Notes: generated by a model from the letters alone, not told the origin. DNA of 64,000 nt from Yponomeuta sedellus (GCA_934045075.1 OW203722.1:961001-1025000); one strand, 5' to 3'; positions 22,128-32,857 are shown, counted from the first letter of the stretch. A program made the numbers and translations.

Positions 22128-23099
22128 TTTCGAAATTTCCCTTATTTTTCATCATTACAACTTTACCCATTGACTAGATCTTACTATTTTATTTGCTTAT
22201 CCGTTTTTATCCAGTTTTCTGTTTTATTATGAAATAAAACTATCTATAAATAAAGCAACAGTTGAAGTCGTTCCAGTTTTTATTATTTATAAAGTTATAC
22301 AACATTACACACTTTCCCCCCTCGTCTAGTTACACCAAATCAAGGGTTGCCTGGAAGAGGTTTCTTATGAAATAAGTTCGCCATGTACACTTTTTACATT
22401 GTTAATTTTGTGTGTCCTGTATGATTTTTATGTGTGCAATAAAGTCAAAGTACGATGTTTTATGAAACACGCCCAGATTAAGATAATTAAACCAGATAAA
22501 GATATTAAATATTTACTAAGCGCGTAATGTGGCACGTGTCTGCATATTGCGCCTCACCTTCTAGCGAGAGAACAGTTGCATAGACAAGTCAAAAACTAAA
22601 CTTCCGATATCGCTCGAAGTGTGCGTTAATCCTCCAAACTTCTCCACCCCCTCTATAGTTCGCCTCAGAATTATCGAGGACAAGACTCGTGGTGCAAGTT
22701 TCTTTGCAACGGGCTGTCAAGTTTCACCGCTACTTTTGTCCGGGGAATATCGTGTCGTGTGGGCTTGATACAAGACGCTAAAGGGGCTACAGACAGTTGA
22801 CCATCTTTGTTACTCACCGGTAACATATTACGTTACTGGTGTTTTTTAATGAATCGTCTACAAGGGGTTATGGGATATGCGCGAAACAGTAGAGCATGAA
22901 GGTGCATGTCACAAAATAAAAAAGTTAATTTTGTTTTTATTTTAAGTAGTTGTCTTTTGTTATTTTTTACTATACATCAGAACTATAAGGATGTATTAGT
23001 CAATGTTCTATTTTGATTATTAATACAGTATACTTGTATCATTAAGCTTTTGTTTGATTGCGACTCAAACAGGATTCTTAGCGTATTTTTTTCTTCTTT
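22128..23099. other. No recognised feature
   Basis: About 1 kb with no gene or clear repeat. Confidence 0.35.
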
Positions 23100-25940
23100 G
23101 ATCCCTTTAGCCCTCCGTGGAGTCTGAGGCTGATACAAGGGCTTCCCATTTATCTCTGTTGATGGCTAGGTATGGTAGCTCTAGCCAAGTCACTCCTTAC
23201 TCCTTCGTCTCAAAGAGGACGCTGTGTTCATGGCTGGGAGGAGTAGCTCGGGCCAAGCGGTATCACACAGGACTCAGGATTTCATCAACAACCTGTCTGA
23301 GAAGTATCTTACGGAGAACTACACGCAGCCGAAATCATACCGCCCGATAGGGCTTCTCTCAATACTCGGAAAGGTACTAGAAAAGGCGATGATCCAGAGA
23401 ATCCGGTGGCACACGAGCCCTCGTATGAGCCGGCGCCAATATGGCTTTATGCCCGGGCCACTGTACGGAGGACGCCCTCTATGACCTGGTGGAACACATT
23501 AGAGGTAACCTTGATAGGAAACTGATTAATGTGTTGATATCCCTGGACATAGAGGGTGCCTTCGACAGTGCATGGTGGCCTGCCATGAGGTGTAAGTTAA
23601 AGGAGAACGGGTGCCCCCGGAACCTCAGGGATCTAGTCGACAGTTACCTGAGTGAGAGATGCGTTAAAGTTCGGTATGCGGGCCACGAGCACGGGAAGGT
23701 GACCAATAAGGGGTGCGTGCAGGGTTCCATAGGTGGTCCCACTTTCTGGAACCTCCTCCTGGATCCGCTTCTTCACGAACTCGACAGCAAAAACGTATAT
23801 GGCCAGGCGTTCGCGGACGATATTGTTCTGGTTATCTCCGGAGAGACTCCGACACTGGAGATCGATATGAAGGCAAACGGTGTCCTAGGGCATGTGTATG
23901 AGTGGGGTGTCAGAAATAAGTTGAAATTTGCTCCGCAAAAAACAAAAGCGATGACAATCACTCGAAGACAGAAGTATGACACCCCGCGCCTGCACATGGC
24001 CGGGACTGTTGTAGCTATGGTCGAGGAAGTAAAACTCCTCGGCCTGATCATAGATCACCGGTTGATTTTCGGGAAAGACGTCGCCTTTGTATGTACAAAA
24101 GCAGTCAATATTTACAAACAACTGGCACGGGCAGCAAAGGCGACGTGGGCCTGAACCCGGAGATATGCAGAACAATATACGTTGCAGTGATAGAGCCTAT
24201 ATAGTGTTGTATGCGTCGAGCGTTTGGGCAAAGAGTTCAGAGAGGAAGTGCGTTAGGGCTCAGCTGGATCGCATATCACGGTGCTTCACGCAGAAGATAG
24301 CGAAGTCCTATCGTACAGCCTCTCTGAACTCAGTCCTAATCATAGCGGGGCTGTTGCCTCTCAACCTCAGGGTTAGGGAGGCGGCAGCCCTGTATGAGGA
24401 GAAAAGGGGGAAGTCAAGGGGGATCGTGGGGGATAGGTCGGTGGAGGTGGGACCGGATATGCCGCCCTTACATCCTGTGGAGGACCGGTTCCATACCTAC
24501 GAGGAGCTCACGAGCGAGGAGCAGCTGGAGGCCCGAATGGAGAACGAATCGGTGCACATCTTCACAGATGGTAGCAAAATTGAGGGTAAGGTGGGGGCGG
24601 CACTCTCCTGGTGGGAGGGTGGTGTCGAAACCAAAGCCCGGAAATTTAAGCTCGAGTCGTACTGCTCCGTTTTCCAGGCGGAACTCTTCGCTGTTCTTCA
24701 GGCGACGGAGATGGCCAGACGATGTGGAAAAACGGACTTCCACCTCTACAGTGACTCCACATTGACGCTGAAACTGCTGAACAACGCGCAGAAAAGACAC
24801 CCCATTGCAACGGCAATTAAAACAAATGTAGCTGAGCTGAGTAAGCAGAACAAGAAGCTGGCATTCTGCTGGGTGAAGGCTCATGCTGGGCTGAGTGGCA
24901 CCGAGCGGGCAGATTTTTTGGCAAAAGAAGCAGCGCTGAAAACAAAAACCAAGTCCTCTTATGGCAAATGCCCGGTTTCTTTCGTCAAGCGTGCCATCAG
25001 AGAGGGTACGATTGACGAGTGGAACAGGCGCTACTAGCAGGAGACTACAGCAGGGGTTACCAAAATGTTCCTGCCGGATGCCGTTGCAGCATACAAAACA
25101 TGTAGAGACATGACCATAAATTACTTCCGAACACAATTACTCACGGGCCATGGGGGGTTCGGTGAGTATCTCCACCGATTCAAAAAAAAAAGACTCACAG
25201 GCTTGTCCTTGCGACCCAGACAAAGTCGAGTCTGTGGAGCATCTACTGACCGAATGCCCCAGATTCACGATTCAAAGATATAACATAGAACAGGAAATAG
25301 ATACAAAAATTGAAAAAGGAACTATTAAGCGGTATTATTAGCGGCAATATTAAGAAGTAAAGAAAGTAGAGAATTTTTTTAGAGTATAGCGAGTCAATAT
25401 GTAAGGTAGTAATTAAAAGTAATAAGTAAGAAAAACTGTACATATAGATATAGTGAATATATTGTATACGTAAGTAAAAAAAAAAGGAAACTTCTCGAGC
25501 AAATATGGTATTTGTAAGAAAGTTTAAAAAAAGGAAAAACAAAATTTCGAAAAAAAGAAAAGTAAAGCCGCTATATAAACAAAGTACATAAAAATAAGCA
25601 GTAATGTATAAGTGGATAGAATAAGTTGCACCCAGTAGAATGTAAGTAATAATATAGATAAACAAAATTATAACAAAAGTTTGATCGTGTTAGCAATAGT
25701 TAAAATTATAAACAGAATATTATTATAAGTAATTAAGAACCTTCCGGCACCACCCCGTAGAAAAACCTGTGCTTAAGTAGATGTAAGAAAAGGGATGTAT
25801 GGAAGAACGAAAGTATAGAGCACGTGGTGTTTTTAGCCGGTAGGAGTCCGGCACTGCCTGGGTTTCCCTTCCCAGGCGTCCATGAGGGATTTTCACCACG
25901 TGACTCAAAAAAAAGAGTGAAATTCTTAAAAAAAAACACA
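23100..25940 (+). mobile_element. R1-clade non-LTR retrotransposon, 5'-truncated
   Basis: Contains the RT-RNase H-Cys/His part of ORF2 followed by an AT-rich 3' UTR of about 600 bp. The last 200 bp carry the hairpin-like TTTTAGCCGGTAGGAGTCCG and a short A-rich end (about 25906-25940). ORF1 and the endonuclease are missing. The 5' boundary is uncertain: 23100-23320 does not read as the expected upstream RT region. R1-clade assignment rests on the protein motifs (FDSAWWPA, QGSIGGPTFWNLLLDPLL). Confidence 0.85.
23324..25341 (+). pseudogene. R1-like ORF2 remnant: reverse transcriptase, RNase H, Cys/His motif
   Basis: This frame would copy the element's RNA into DNA at a nick. The RT part spans about 23324-24150 and shows SYRPIGLLS, ISLDIEGAFDSAWW, GCVQGSIGGPTFWN and the catalytic FADD at 23810-23821. 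The RNase H part spans about 24550-24930 and keeps all four acidic residues: D in TDGSK, E in QAEL, D in YSDST and D in ERADFL. A C-terminal CPC..H...CP motif is at about 25203-25265. The frame is broken near 23457, near 24150, near 24200 (with a stop), by a TAG at 25035-25037, and in an A run near 25182-25192. No full-length enzyme could be made. Confidence 0.9.
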
Positions 25941-25994
25941 CCTACACGTTGCAGAAAGCTCTCACTCAACTCAAGACGCAGCTATCAGTAAAAG

Positions 25995-26224
25995 AAATTT
26001 AAATGTTACACTATTTTTATTTTTAATGCACTAACCCGTGCTAAGGAACAAATTTAAAAACCTATATAGAGGCTAAAAAGAGGTTCGAAATTTCACTGAT
26101 GCCGTGAGTCGCCCATTGGCTCAATTGGTAGAGCGCTGGTACGGATAGCCAGAGGTTGCGGGTTCAAATCCCGGCATGGGTGAAATTTTTAGCCTCTAAA
26201 TAGGTTTTTAAATTTAAATGTTAC
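25995..26224 (+). mobile_element. tRNA-like foldback SINE (family A) with 15-bp target duplication
   Basis: The duplication AAATTTAAATGTTAC is at 25995-26009 and 26210-26224; the element proper is 26010-26209. Order: 5' module ACTATTTTTA..CCCGTGCTAAGG, inverted arm AAAAACCTATATAGAGGC, linker with GGTTCGAAATTTCACTGATG, tRNA-like core 26111-26181, 3' end TTTTTAGCCTCTAAATAGG. The inverted arm is the complement of the 3' end. Confidence 0.95.
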
Positions 26225-26269
26225 TAAGTCGAGAGTGCACTAAATAATGACAGAGACGTGATGATAACA

Positions 26270-26550
26270 AATTACATAAACTCACGCCTCACGCCTGTAG
26301 AGGCGTTAGGCCGGCTTGAAAACTGCTGACAGTAAGACCAGCCACTAGTCTTGCAAGCCTCCACCAATCCGGACTTGGCTCCCGTGGTGGAGTATGGCCT
26401 ATAACTTCCTCAGGGAAGAGACCCGTGCCCCTCGGTTGGGTTATAATGGGTTGATGATGATTGAACGCCTGCATCCCAGAAGAGTACATAAACACCAGGG
26501 TTTGCCACTTGCCACGATCCTGAAAGTCCTCTTTCGCTTCATCAACATTA
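26270..26550 (+). mobile_element. Repeat family E, split by a 5S-like SINE
   Basis: The left part, ACATAAACTCACGCCTCACG, and the right part, CGCCTGCATCCCAGAAGAG with TGCCACTTGCCACGATCCTG, form one family E copy. The SINE sits at 26300-26464 between ACGCCTGTA (26291-26299) and ACGCCTGCA (26465-26473), a 9-bp target duplication with one difference. Confidence 0.8.
26300..26464 (+). mobile_element. 5S-like SINE, divergent subfamily, 5'-truncated
   Basis: Shares diagnostic differences with 36050-36395: TAAGACCAGCCACTAGTC, CTTGCAAGCCTCCACCAATC and TGGCTCCCGT. The tail hairpin is shortened to CTTCC-TCA-GGGAAG but the stem is kept. It ends GGGTTGATGATGATTGA. Confidence 0.88.
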
Positions 26551-26554
26551 CTTT

Positions 26555-26665
26555 TTACTTTATTGCACACATAAAATCATAGCGAAAACACTAAGTTATA
26601 AAACAACAAAAAAGTGTACATGGAAAGCTTGTTTCAGTAGAAATCTCTTCCAGACAATCCAGCCC
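26555..26665 (-). mobile_element. LINE 3'-end fragment
   Basis: TTTACTTTATTGCACACATA and GAAATCTCTTCCAGACAATCC. Same family as 12535. On the minus strand it ends with an AATAAAG-type signal. Confidence 0.6.
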
Positions 26666-26712
26666 AGTCGTGAAATTAGTTTTTGGACTAAAACGTTCGT
26701 AAATTCAAATTA

Positions 26713-26818
26713 TTGACCTAAATCCGGATTAACTTACTTGATTTTTTGCAGGAAGATCTCGACCAGGTATCGCTCTTATTTAAAGAGCTAAATAGAAGTT
26801 AATCCGGATTTAGCTCAA
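26713..26818. mobile_element. Small element with 22-bp inverted ends
   Basis: TTGACCTAAATCCGGATTAACTT is inverted at the right end as AGTTAATCCGGATTTAGCTCAA. The total is about 106 bp. It lies in sequence with no other feature. No second full copy is seen in the window. Confidence 0.65.
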
Positions 26819-27215
26819 TACCTAATGTGTAATTAGTTCTTAAAAAAACATCGTTGCAAAAATACAGACAGACACAATACTGCGTTTTTCCAAAAGCTGT
26901 AATATTTTTAATTTAGACGTAGCCTTTTTGTACATGCTTTTGTCAGTTTCATTTATATGTAATGACTAATTAAGTGACTAAATCTTCATATATAATTCGG
27001 AATGCAGTTTTAAACTGCTTTTTAGTGGTTGTTTGAACTGAATCTTTTGAAACACCAATATTCGAAACACAAGACTATTTAATTCTGATGACTTCAGTTA
27101 TAAAAGTAATCCCATTATAGAATCAGATGTGAATATTAGAAATATTCGTCTCAAACCGGAAAAAAATGGGAATAATGAAAGGATATAAAATTGGAAAAGC
27201 ACACAGATAAAGATG

Positions 27216-27353
27216 GATTGTAAGGCCCGCCACTGCCTTACAATCCTCTACCAACCCGGACTTGGCCCCCATGGTGGAGTTTGCCTTAACCTCCTCCAAA
27301 GCAAGAAGAGACCCGTGCCCCAGCAGTGGGGGCATACAATGGTTGATATCGAT
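27216..27353 (+). mobile_element. 5S-like SINE, 3' fragment
   Basis: TAAGGCCCGCCACTGCCTTA through CCAACCCGGACTTGGCCCCC to GGTTGATATCGAT. The first hairpin is degenerate here; the CCCCA-GCAG-TGGGG hairpin is intact. Confidence 0.87.
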
Positions 27354-27380
27354 ATTGACAATAATAACTGTAAGTTTTTA

Positions 27381-27610
27381 AAAACCTATTTAGAGGCTAA
27401 AAATTTCACCCATGCCGGGATTCGAACCCGCAACCTCTGGCTATCCGTACCTAACCTCTAACCTCTGGCTAACCTCTGGCTATCTGGTACGGATAGCCAG
27501 AGGTTGCGGGTTCGAATCCCGGCATGGGTGAAATTTTTAGCCTCTAAATAGGTTTTTAAATTTGTTCCTTAGCACGGGTTAGTGCATTAAAAATAAAAAT
27601 AGTGTAATCA
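27381..27610 (-). mobile_element. tRNA-like SINE (family A) as a perfect palindrome
   Basis: Flanked by a 12-bp duplication, TGTAAGTTTTTA (27369-27380 and 27611-27622). Arms 27380-27451 and 27486-27557 are exact reverse complements over 72 bp, each holding the 3' half of the tRNA-like core and the SINE end. The 34-nt loop is made of repeats of TAACCTCTGGCTA. The 5' module lies at the right (GTGCTAAGGAAC on the minus strand). Confidence 0.97.
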
Positions 27611-27622
27611 TGTAAGTTTTTA

Positions 27623-28173
27623 TTTCATGTGAACGGTGAGGAATAAAGATTATTTCTATCTTACAAATATTGTTAAAACCGAAAATACGTTTGACAGGTA
27701 TCAAGTCACCAAAGTCGCGGCCAGTGCCTAATAATTATGACTAGATTAAGTTAATGTCAAAATGTGGAGTCGTTTCAGTGTGAAGATTACGCCTATGTAA
27801 TCCCGTACGGCTTTGACTTCAGTCAATTACGAGATCAGAGCAACACTCTAGCGGCTTATTTACAACACGGATCCGCTAGAAAATTATCAAACTAGTTGGC
27901 TAATTAGCTTTGGGCTTGGCGCCCCAGCGGAGCGAGATCAAAGTGGGACGTCGAATGCTAAATTAATAATGGGCTTTAGTGTAATTACTTTCGGATAATT
28001 AATTGTTCGGTCGACTTACGAGGAATTTCGTGTTATCCCCCGCGTCAACTCACCATGCGGTGTTTCTGACTCGCTGGATATATGGTTGTGGTCGCTCCAG
28101 AATCATTCACGAATAGCAAAAATGAAAATCAAATTGGAAGCGTTTATTACCATTATCTTGGCTATACAAACTT
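27623..28173. other. No recognised feature
   Basis: No gene or assignable repeat. Confidence 0.35.
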
Positions 28174-28414
28174 ATACTATTTTTTTATTTTTAATGCACT
28201 GACCCGTGCTAAGGACAATTTTTAAAAACCTATTTAGAGGCTAAAAATTCCACCCATGCCGGGATTCGAACCCGCAACCTCTGGCTATCCGTGCCAGCGC
28301 TCTTCCAATTGAGCCAATGGGCGACTCACCGGCATCAGTGAAATTTCGAACCTCTTTACATTATTCTCTGTATTACGTACAGGCAGCGACATCTAGCTTA
28401 AGTAAATTGCATCA
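28174..28414 (+). mobile_element. tRNA-like foldback SINE, long left arm
   Basis: Starts with the plus-strand 5' module (ACTATTTTTTTATTTTTAAT), followed by a complete tRNA-like unit in minus orientation (core about 28252-28323), then TTCTCTGTATTACGTACAGG and CAGCGACATCTAGCTTAAG. This uninterrupted junction corresponds to the site where a LINE is inserted in the copy at 36710. Confidence 0.88.
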
Positions 28415-28517
28415 CTTACAGCCCCGACTACCTACTTTGCAGTTAGGTTTTACATCGGAATGATATCACTGTACCCACATGATTATACTATTTTTATTTA
28501 TATAATATATATTTTTT

Positions 28518-28576
28518 TAATTATATATTGCGAATGTGAGTGGAAGGGCTGGTAAGGGACGTCCCAGGCGGACATA
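28518..28576 (-). mobile_element. Repeat family E fragment
   Basis: GCGAATGTGAGTGGAAGGGC and GGTAAGGGACGTCCCAGGCG are the reverse complement of 13800-13850. It is cut off by the SINE at 28577. Confidence 0.75.
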
Positions 28577-28880
28577 AGGTTAGGCCATACTCCACCACGG
28601 GGGCCAAGTCCGGGTTGGTGGAGGATTGTAAGACAGTGGCGGGCCTTACTGTCAGAAGTTATCAAGCCGCCCATAAGGCCTCTGACATGGCTTAGCGACT
28701 GCCATTATATGACAGCCGGCACCAACGGCTTAACGTGCCTTGCGAAGCACGGAAGCGCTCGGAAAGATGCCACTAGCGGTAGTCACGGAACGCTCACCCA
28801 TCCCATACCTGACCGCGCCTGTTGTTGCTTAACCAAGTAATTCATTCCAATCACTCGGTTCGCCTAGGCCACGAGCACTC
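28577..28880 (-). mobile_element. 5S-like SINE with head, 3'-truncated
   Basis: On the minus strand: head with CACTTGG..TTAAGCAACAACA in its usual place (plus strand GTTGTTGCTTAACCAAG), GCGCGGTCAGGTATGGGATG, and the body to CCATACTCC. The last 85 bp of the SINE are missing, so it was probably joined to its neighbour by recombination. Confidence 0.9.
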
Positions 28881-28913
28881 CAAAGCGCACGTATGTCATA
28901 CGACGTTTTATAA

Positions 28914-29411
28914 CATATTTACGAGGAAATTAATAAAACTCTAACTTTGTTATCATCACTACTTGACGACATTTTCAAATAAAAACAATACATCGAAAAG
29001 AAAAAGCGCGCGGATTTATTTTTACTTGTCCACAAATAAGCGATGCGCGCGCATCAACTTTTTTTTGTAGGCAAAGGTACAAAAACAGCCAGTATTACTA
29101 ATAAAGTAAATTAATATTTTTGTGTTTTTGTTACAGAAAAATGGTTGTAATTTATTGTCAAAATTAATTACATTAAAGAATTAAATGTTTATGTGTTATA
29201 TTTTATTTCCCAAAGTTAATTTTATTCATAAAATATTGACCACTTTCTTGACATAAAACCTCTTTGCTAAGATTTTTAAAAGTATCGTTCATCTTAAAAC
29301 TTTATTAAAAAAAACACGTGCCTTTTACATTACATAATCGCACAAGTACGTAATGAGATACATTACGATATTGAAATTGGTGTAATTACAACCACTTTAC
29401 GAGCAAATATG
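28914..29411 (-). mobile_element. Small inverted-repeat DNA element flanked by TTATAA, copy 2
   Basis: Inverted paralogue of 1013-1529, flanked by TTATAA (28908-28913 and 29412-29417). Long blocks are identical between copies. It differs from copy 1 by small indels and substitutions. Confidence 0.85.
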
Positions 29412-29419
29412 TTATAAAA

Positions 29420-29729
29420 TATATTCACATTCTCTTTATCAATTTTGATTGTACTCGTATACCAAAAACAATATGTTTACTTAACGGAAAGAAAGCATAT
29501 CATCTACCTGATTAAGTATCACTAGAAAAGCAATATCAATTATTATTTTCTCATCATATTTCTTCCGTGTAAGCACACCCACTTCAACTGTTATTCAACT
29601 TTGGTAAATATAAAAATAATTGGATTTCTTTTTCACGTGCCGCATTTACATTCATATACACCGTAACAAAGTTATGTTAAGTGACCTAAGATTTCTGCCT
29701 CACTTAGCTTCATAGTGGGCCATTGTACA
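29420..29729. other. No recognised feature
   Basis: AT-rich, nothing assigned. Confidence 0.35.
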
Positions 29730-29940
29730 TAGCAAGCGTTGAGGTATGTTAACACTTCAGGCGCTAGGCTTTCCTCAAGATGTTTTCCTTCACAATTAGT
29801 AAGTGGTATTGCTACTATAACTTCAAATATGTACATAAGTTAGAAAACAACGTCTTTGGTTAGTCGAGATTCAAACCCACCACCTTCCGATTGAGAAGCT
29901 GGCGTTCTACTGTAGCTATGCTAATACCGCTGTGACTATG
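29730..29940 (-). mobile_element. SINE C with tRNA-like head, partial
   Basis: GTTGAGGTATGTTAACACTT, TTTCCTCAAGATGTTTTCC, AAGTGGTATTGCTACTATAA, then a tRNA-like segment read on the minus strand (GTAGAACGCCAGCTTCTCAA, GGTTTGAATCTCG). This shows that family C is tRNA-derived. Confidence 0.75.
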
Positions 29941-30041
29941 TAAAACGTAATCCTCCTGATTACGAGTATATTTCAGCGATCGTCTCTTCTCGTGCAATCT
30001 GCCATTATTTAGATTTAAGAAATCATAGTTGAATTATTTTT

Positions 30042-30064
30042 TCTGGTTATGCAATAAAGTTTTC

Positions 30065-30144
<80 letters not shown>
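30042..30144 (+). mobile_element. LINE 3' end with long (ATCT)n tail
   Basis: CTGGTTATGCAATAAAGTTT is followed by about 20 perfect ATCT units (30066-30144). The same 3' end with only a few TAGA units (minus strand) is at 11322, so the microsatellite probably grew from the LINE's tail. Confidence 0.75.
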
Positions 30145-31284
30145 CTCCTGTCACAGGAGGGAGTACTCCTCGGACGTACTCCTCACGTCAGACCACGAGT
30201 CCTCTCTAGTAGGTCTTGACAGCCCAGTATATTGACACTCAACGTAATAATGTGATCAAAAACTGCCTAGTTTGCATTCATATTTTATAATTGTATACAA
30301 ATCTATACAAAAAATGTATGAAGGATTTACTGAGTATGGAAACAAACTCGTAGGTTTGATTTAATTAAACACAGACCAATGTTCTCAATTTCACGGTGTA
30401 TAATTTTAATGATGGCAAAATTTACTAAGAATCTACCTTCCGAGCAATACATCCTTAAAGCTTCTCTGAAATCAGTCGAGTTTTTCGAGAGTTCCAAACA
30501 AATATGGAGCCAATTAGTGAAGTTTTAGAGCTGAAAGAAACCATATCGGCTTGGAGGGCACTTAGCTTGTTTATTATGACAATAGAGCCTTTCAAGACCC
30601 GCTAGAGGCCCGTATATATATATGAGTTGTGATATAGGTATAGGAATTTGAAAGAATCCTTAGTTGTGAGCCAAGTACTCTTATTCCTTACACTATTATT
30701 TTCTTTTTATTTATTTATTTATTTATTTATTTGGTTCATTGGCAAAATAGTACTTTATACATTACGACTAGGTATTGCAAACACGGAAAGTTCTGATGTA
30801 TATTCCATTATAAATGATCACAGACTATTTAATTAGTATTTATATGTTATTGACAGACGATCGAACTTTGTACCGGCTGGATAGCGGATTCTAAATATAA
30901 AAATCATTTTCAGTCTTTAATTTTTCATGTATAATTAATAAATCACAGAGAAAAAATACTACGGAGTCATTCTGCAGTACTCAACACTTTACTCGCCGTT
31001 CATTTTATTACTTCAAACTACCTCCTGGAATTTTATTCATGTAGACTATAAAGGAGCCTTAAAATTACAGATATGACTGCTTTTACGACTACCAATTTTA
31101 TGTATACTCATGAAAGTATAGTTATGATCTTATGTTCATCAAAACGTCTGTCCGTTTCTGTAGTAAAATCAAACAAATGATCAACGAACAAATTCAATAA
31201 TAAAAACTGTATTTGCACGGATATTTTAATTTTAAATTTTTCCGACGTTTTGGCACTTTTGCAAGTACCGTGGTCCCGGAAGAC
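30145..31284. other. No recognised gene
   Basis: About 1.1 kb. ATTT repeats near 30706-30732. A short Helitron-like piece at 30855-30890 (TTTGTACCGGCTGG) resembles 33470. Nothing else. Confidence 0.35.
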
Positions 31285-31604
31285 TTATGGACCTAACGGA
31301 ACCTTGGACCTAGGAAGCTGAAATTTTGCAGAGACGGTCTATAATATATAATGTAGGCAAGGAAAAAAACCGGATTTTTAAATTTAACCCCTAAGGGGGC
31401 AAAAAGGGATGCCAAAATTTGAAGGGGAGGTTACAAAGAATGTTGTCTAATTTATTGAAAATTAAAATAAATACTCTTAAACACAATTGATTGAACACGT
31501 ATTTCGTCCTTTTTCTAAATTTAACCCTTAAGGGAGTGAACGGGGTTGCAAAATTTTGTTCCTTGAATATTTTCCACGCGGACAGAGTCGCGGGCAAAAG
31601 CTAG
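31285..31604 (+). mobile_element. Helitron-like element, 5'-truncated
   Basis: GGACCTAGGAAGCTGAAATT, GTAGGCAAGGAAAAAAACCG, TTAACCCCTAAGGGGG, AACACAATTGATTGAACACG and the end CGCGGGCAAAAGCTAGTT. Shares order and sequence with 7262-7618. The terminal CTAG-T fits Helitrons. Confidence 0.68.
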
Positions 31605-32194
31605 TTTTTTCATAAAATTTAACATTTTCTTTATTAATTTGTTAACAACAAATTTTTTTTTAAATTCATGTTTTTTAAGCAATCTGTACGTAATTAACGA
31701 CTGATATCGTGATCAAAAAGCCAACAAGGCATCTCTAAGCCAGAATCTGCCTAAAGTTGAGTCGACCCCCGATGTTTTTCTATAATAAATTAAATAAATC
31801 AGGCCTCAAATACCCTGGTTATCCTTTGCCCTTTCCATCTCGACTAGCAAAAGGGCCGGGCCTTTTTTATTGCAAATTTTTGGGCAAAATTGGGTTCGCT
31901 ATTAAGTCGAATAAGCAAAGCTCCTCTTCGCTGAAGCAGAAGTTAATATTCTAAAATAACATTCAACGTTCGTTTCGTTTAAGGTGGAGTTACAAATGTT
32001 TTTGATTCATATCGTAGCGGGTAAGTCTGGCGCAGTATTAATGATTTTGTAAAACGTAGCATGGACTCCCAGTCAAATTACAAAGTAAAAAATTGAGCGC
32101 ATTAAAGACGTCTATTTTTTTATTATTCAAAAGCACACATAAAAAAGCACACTTAAATCCTCTTTATAATAAATTTAGATACTCGTATTATTGT
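31605..32194. other. No recognised feature
   Basis: No gene. AT-rich with scattered short frames. Confidence 0.35.
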
Positions 32195-32452
32195 GCTGTG
32201 TGGTGTCGGCCTAGCGAATAGCACCAACCCAATTCTTCCCGCGGGTGTCGTAAAAGGCGACTAAGGGACATAAACCGGGGGGTGGGCAGCAGCGCCCCCT
32301 GCAGTACAATTCCACCAAACTGCGATCCCCAACCCGCATGCCCAGCGTGGGGATTATGGGCATTACCCTCTATGATAGCACAACGTGGCGCTCTTTAGGG
32401 GAGGGCTATGTCCAGCAGTGGACTAGTATAGCTTTACAACGACGACGACGAC
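32195..32452 (+). mobile_element. RTE-tailed retroposon, copy 1
   Basis: GTGTCGGCCTAGCGAATAGC, CCGCGGGTGTCGTAAAAGGC, GGGGGGTGGGCAGCAGCGCC, then the RTE-like 3' end GGGGAGGGCTATGTCCAGCA and GTGGACTA, and a GAC-repeat tail. Copy 2 is at 55351-55603 with a GAA tail. It has no coding frame, so it is either a SINE-like parasite of an RTE LINE or an internally deleted RTE. Confidence 0.78.
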
Positions 32453-32629
32453 TTGTATTAGTGTTAAAATACATTTTTTTATAAATTAACTAGCTCACCC
32501 AGCAAGAGTATTAGTCTACGACCTATTCTCGGACCTACCAAAAATACACAAAAAAAAAGATCGTTGAAACCATTCCGGATGTGTTCGATAGCAAATTCTT
32601 TGACACACGATTTTTAAATATATTTTATA

Positions 32630-32825
32630 ATGCAAATGTGAACGGGCCCAGGGACGGTAATGACATCCCAGATGGACATACTTTGACCACATACCCGGAA
32701 ACGGCGTTCGTGCATGCAATGACTTATGAACGTCAAGATCATGCCAAGTGACAGTGAAGTCCTGGTCTTTGCCTACCCCTCTGGGATACAGGCGTCAGGT
32801 TATGTTTTGTTATATTTCAGCGGTT
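32630..32825 (-). mobile_element. Repeat family E copy
   Basis: Reverse complement of family E: GGCCCAGGGACGGTAATGAC, CGTTCGTGCATGCAATGAC, CTACCCCTCTGGGATACAGG and GCGTCAGGTTATG. Confidence 0.75.

Positions 32826-32857
<32 letters not shown>

Noticed and set aside
24468..25136. 222-codon minus-strand frame opposite the RNase H region
   Set aside because: It is a shadow of the GC-rich plus-strand R1 frame; the plus strand carries the conserved motifs.
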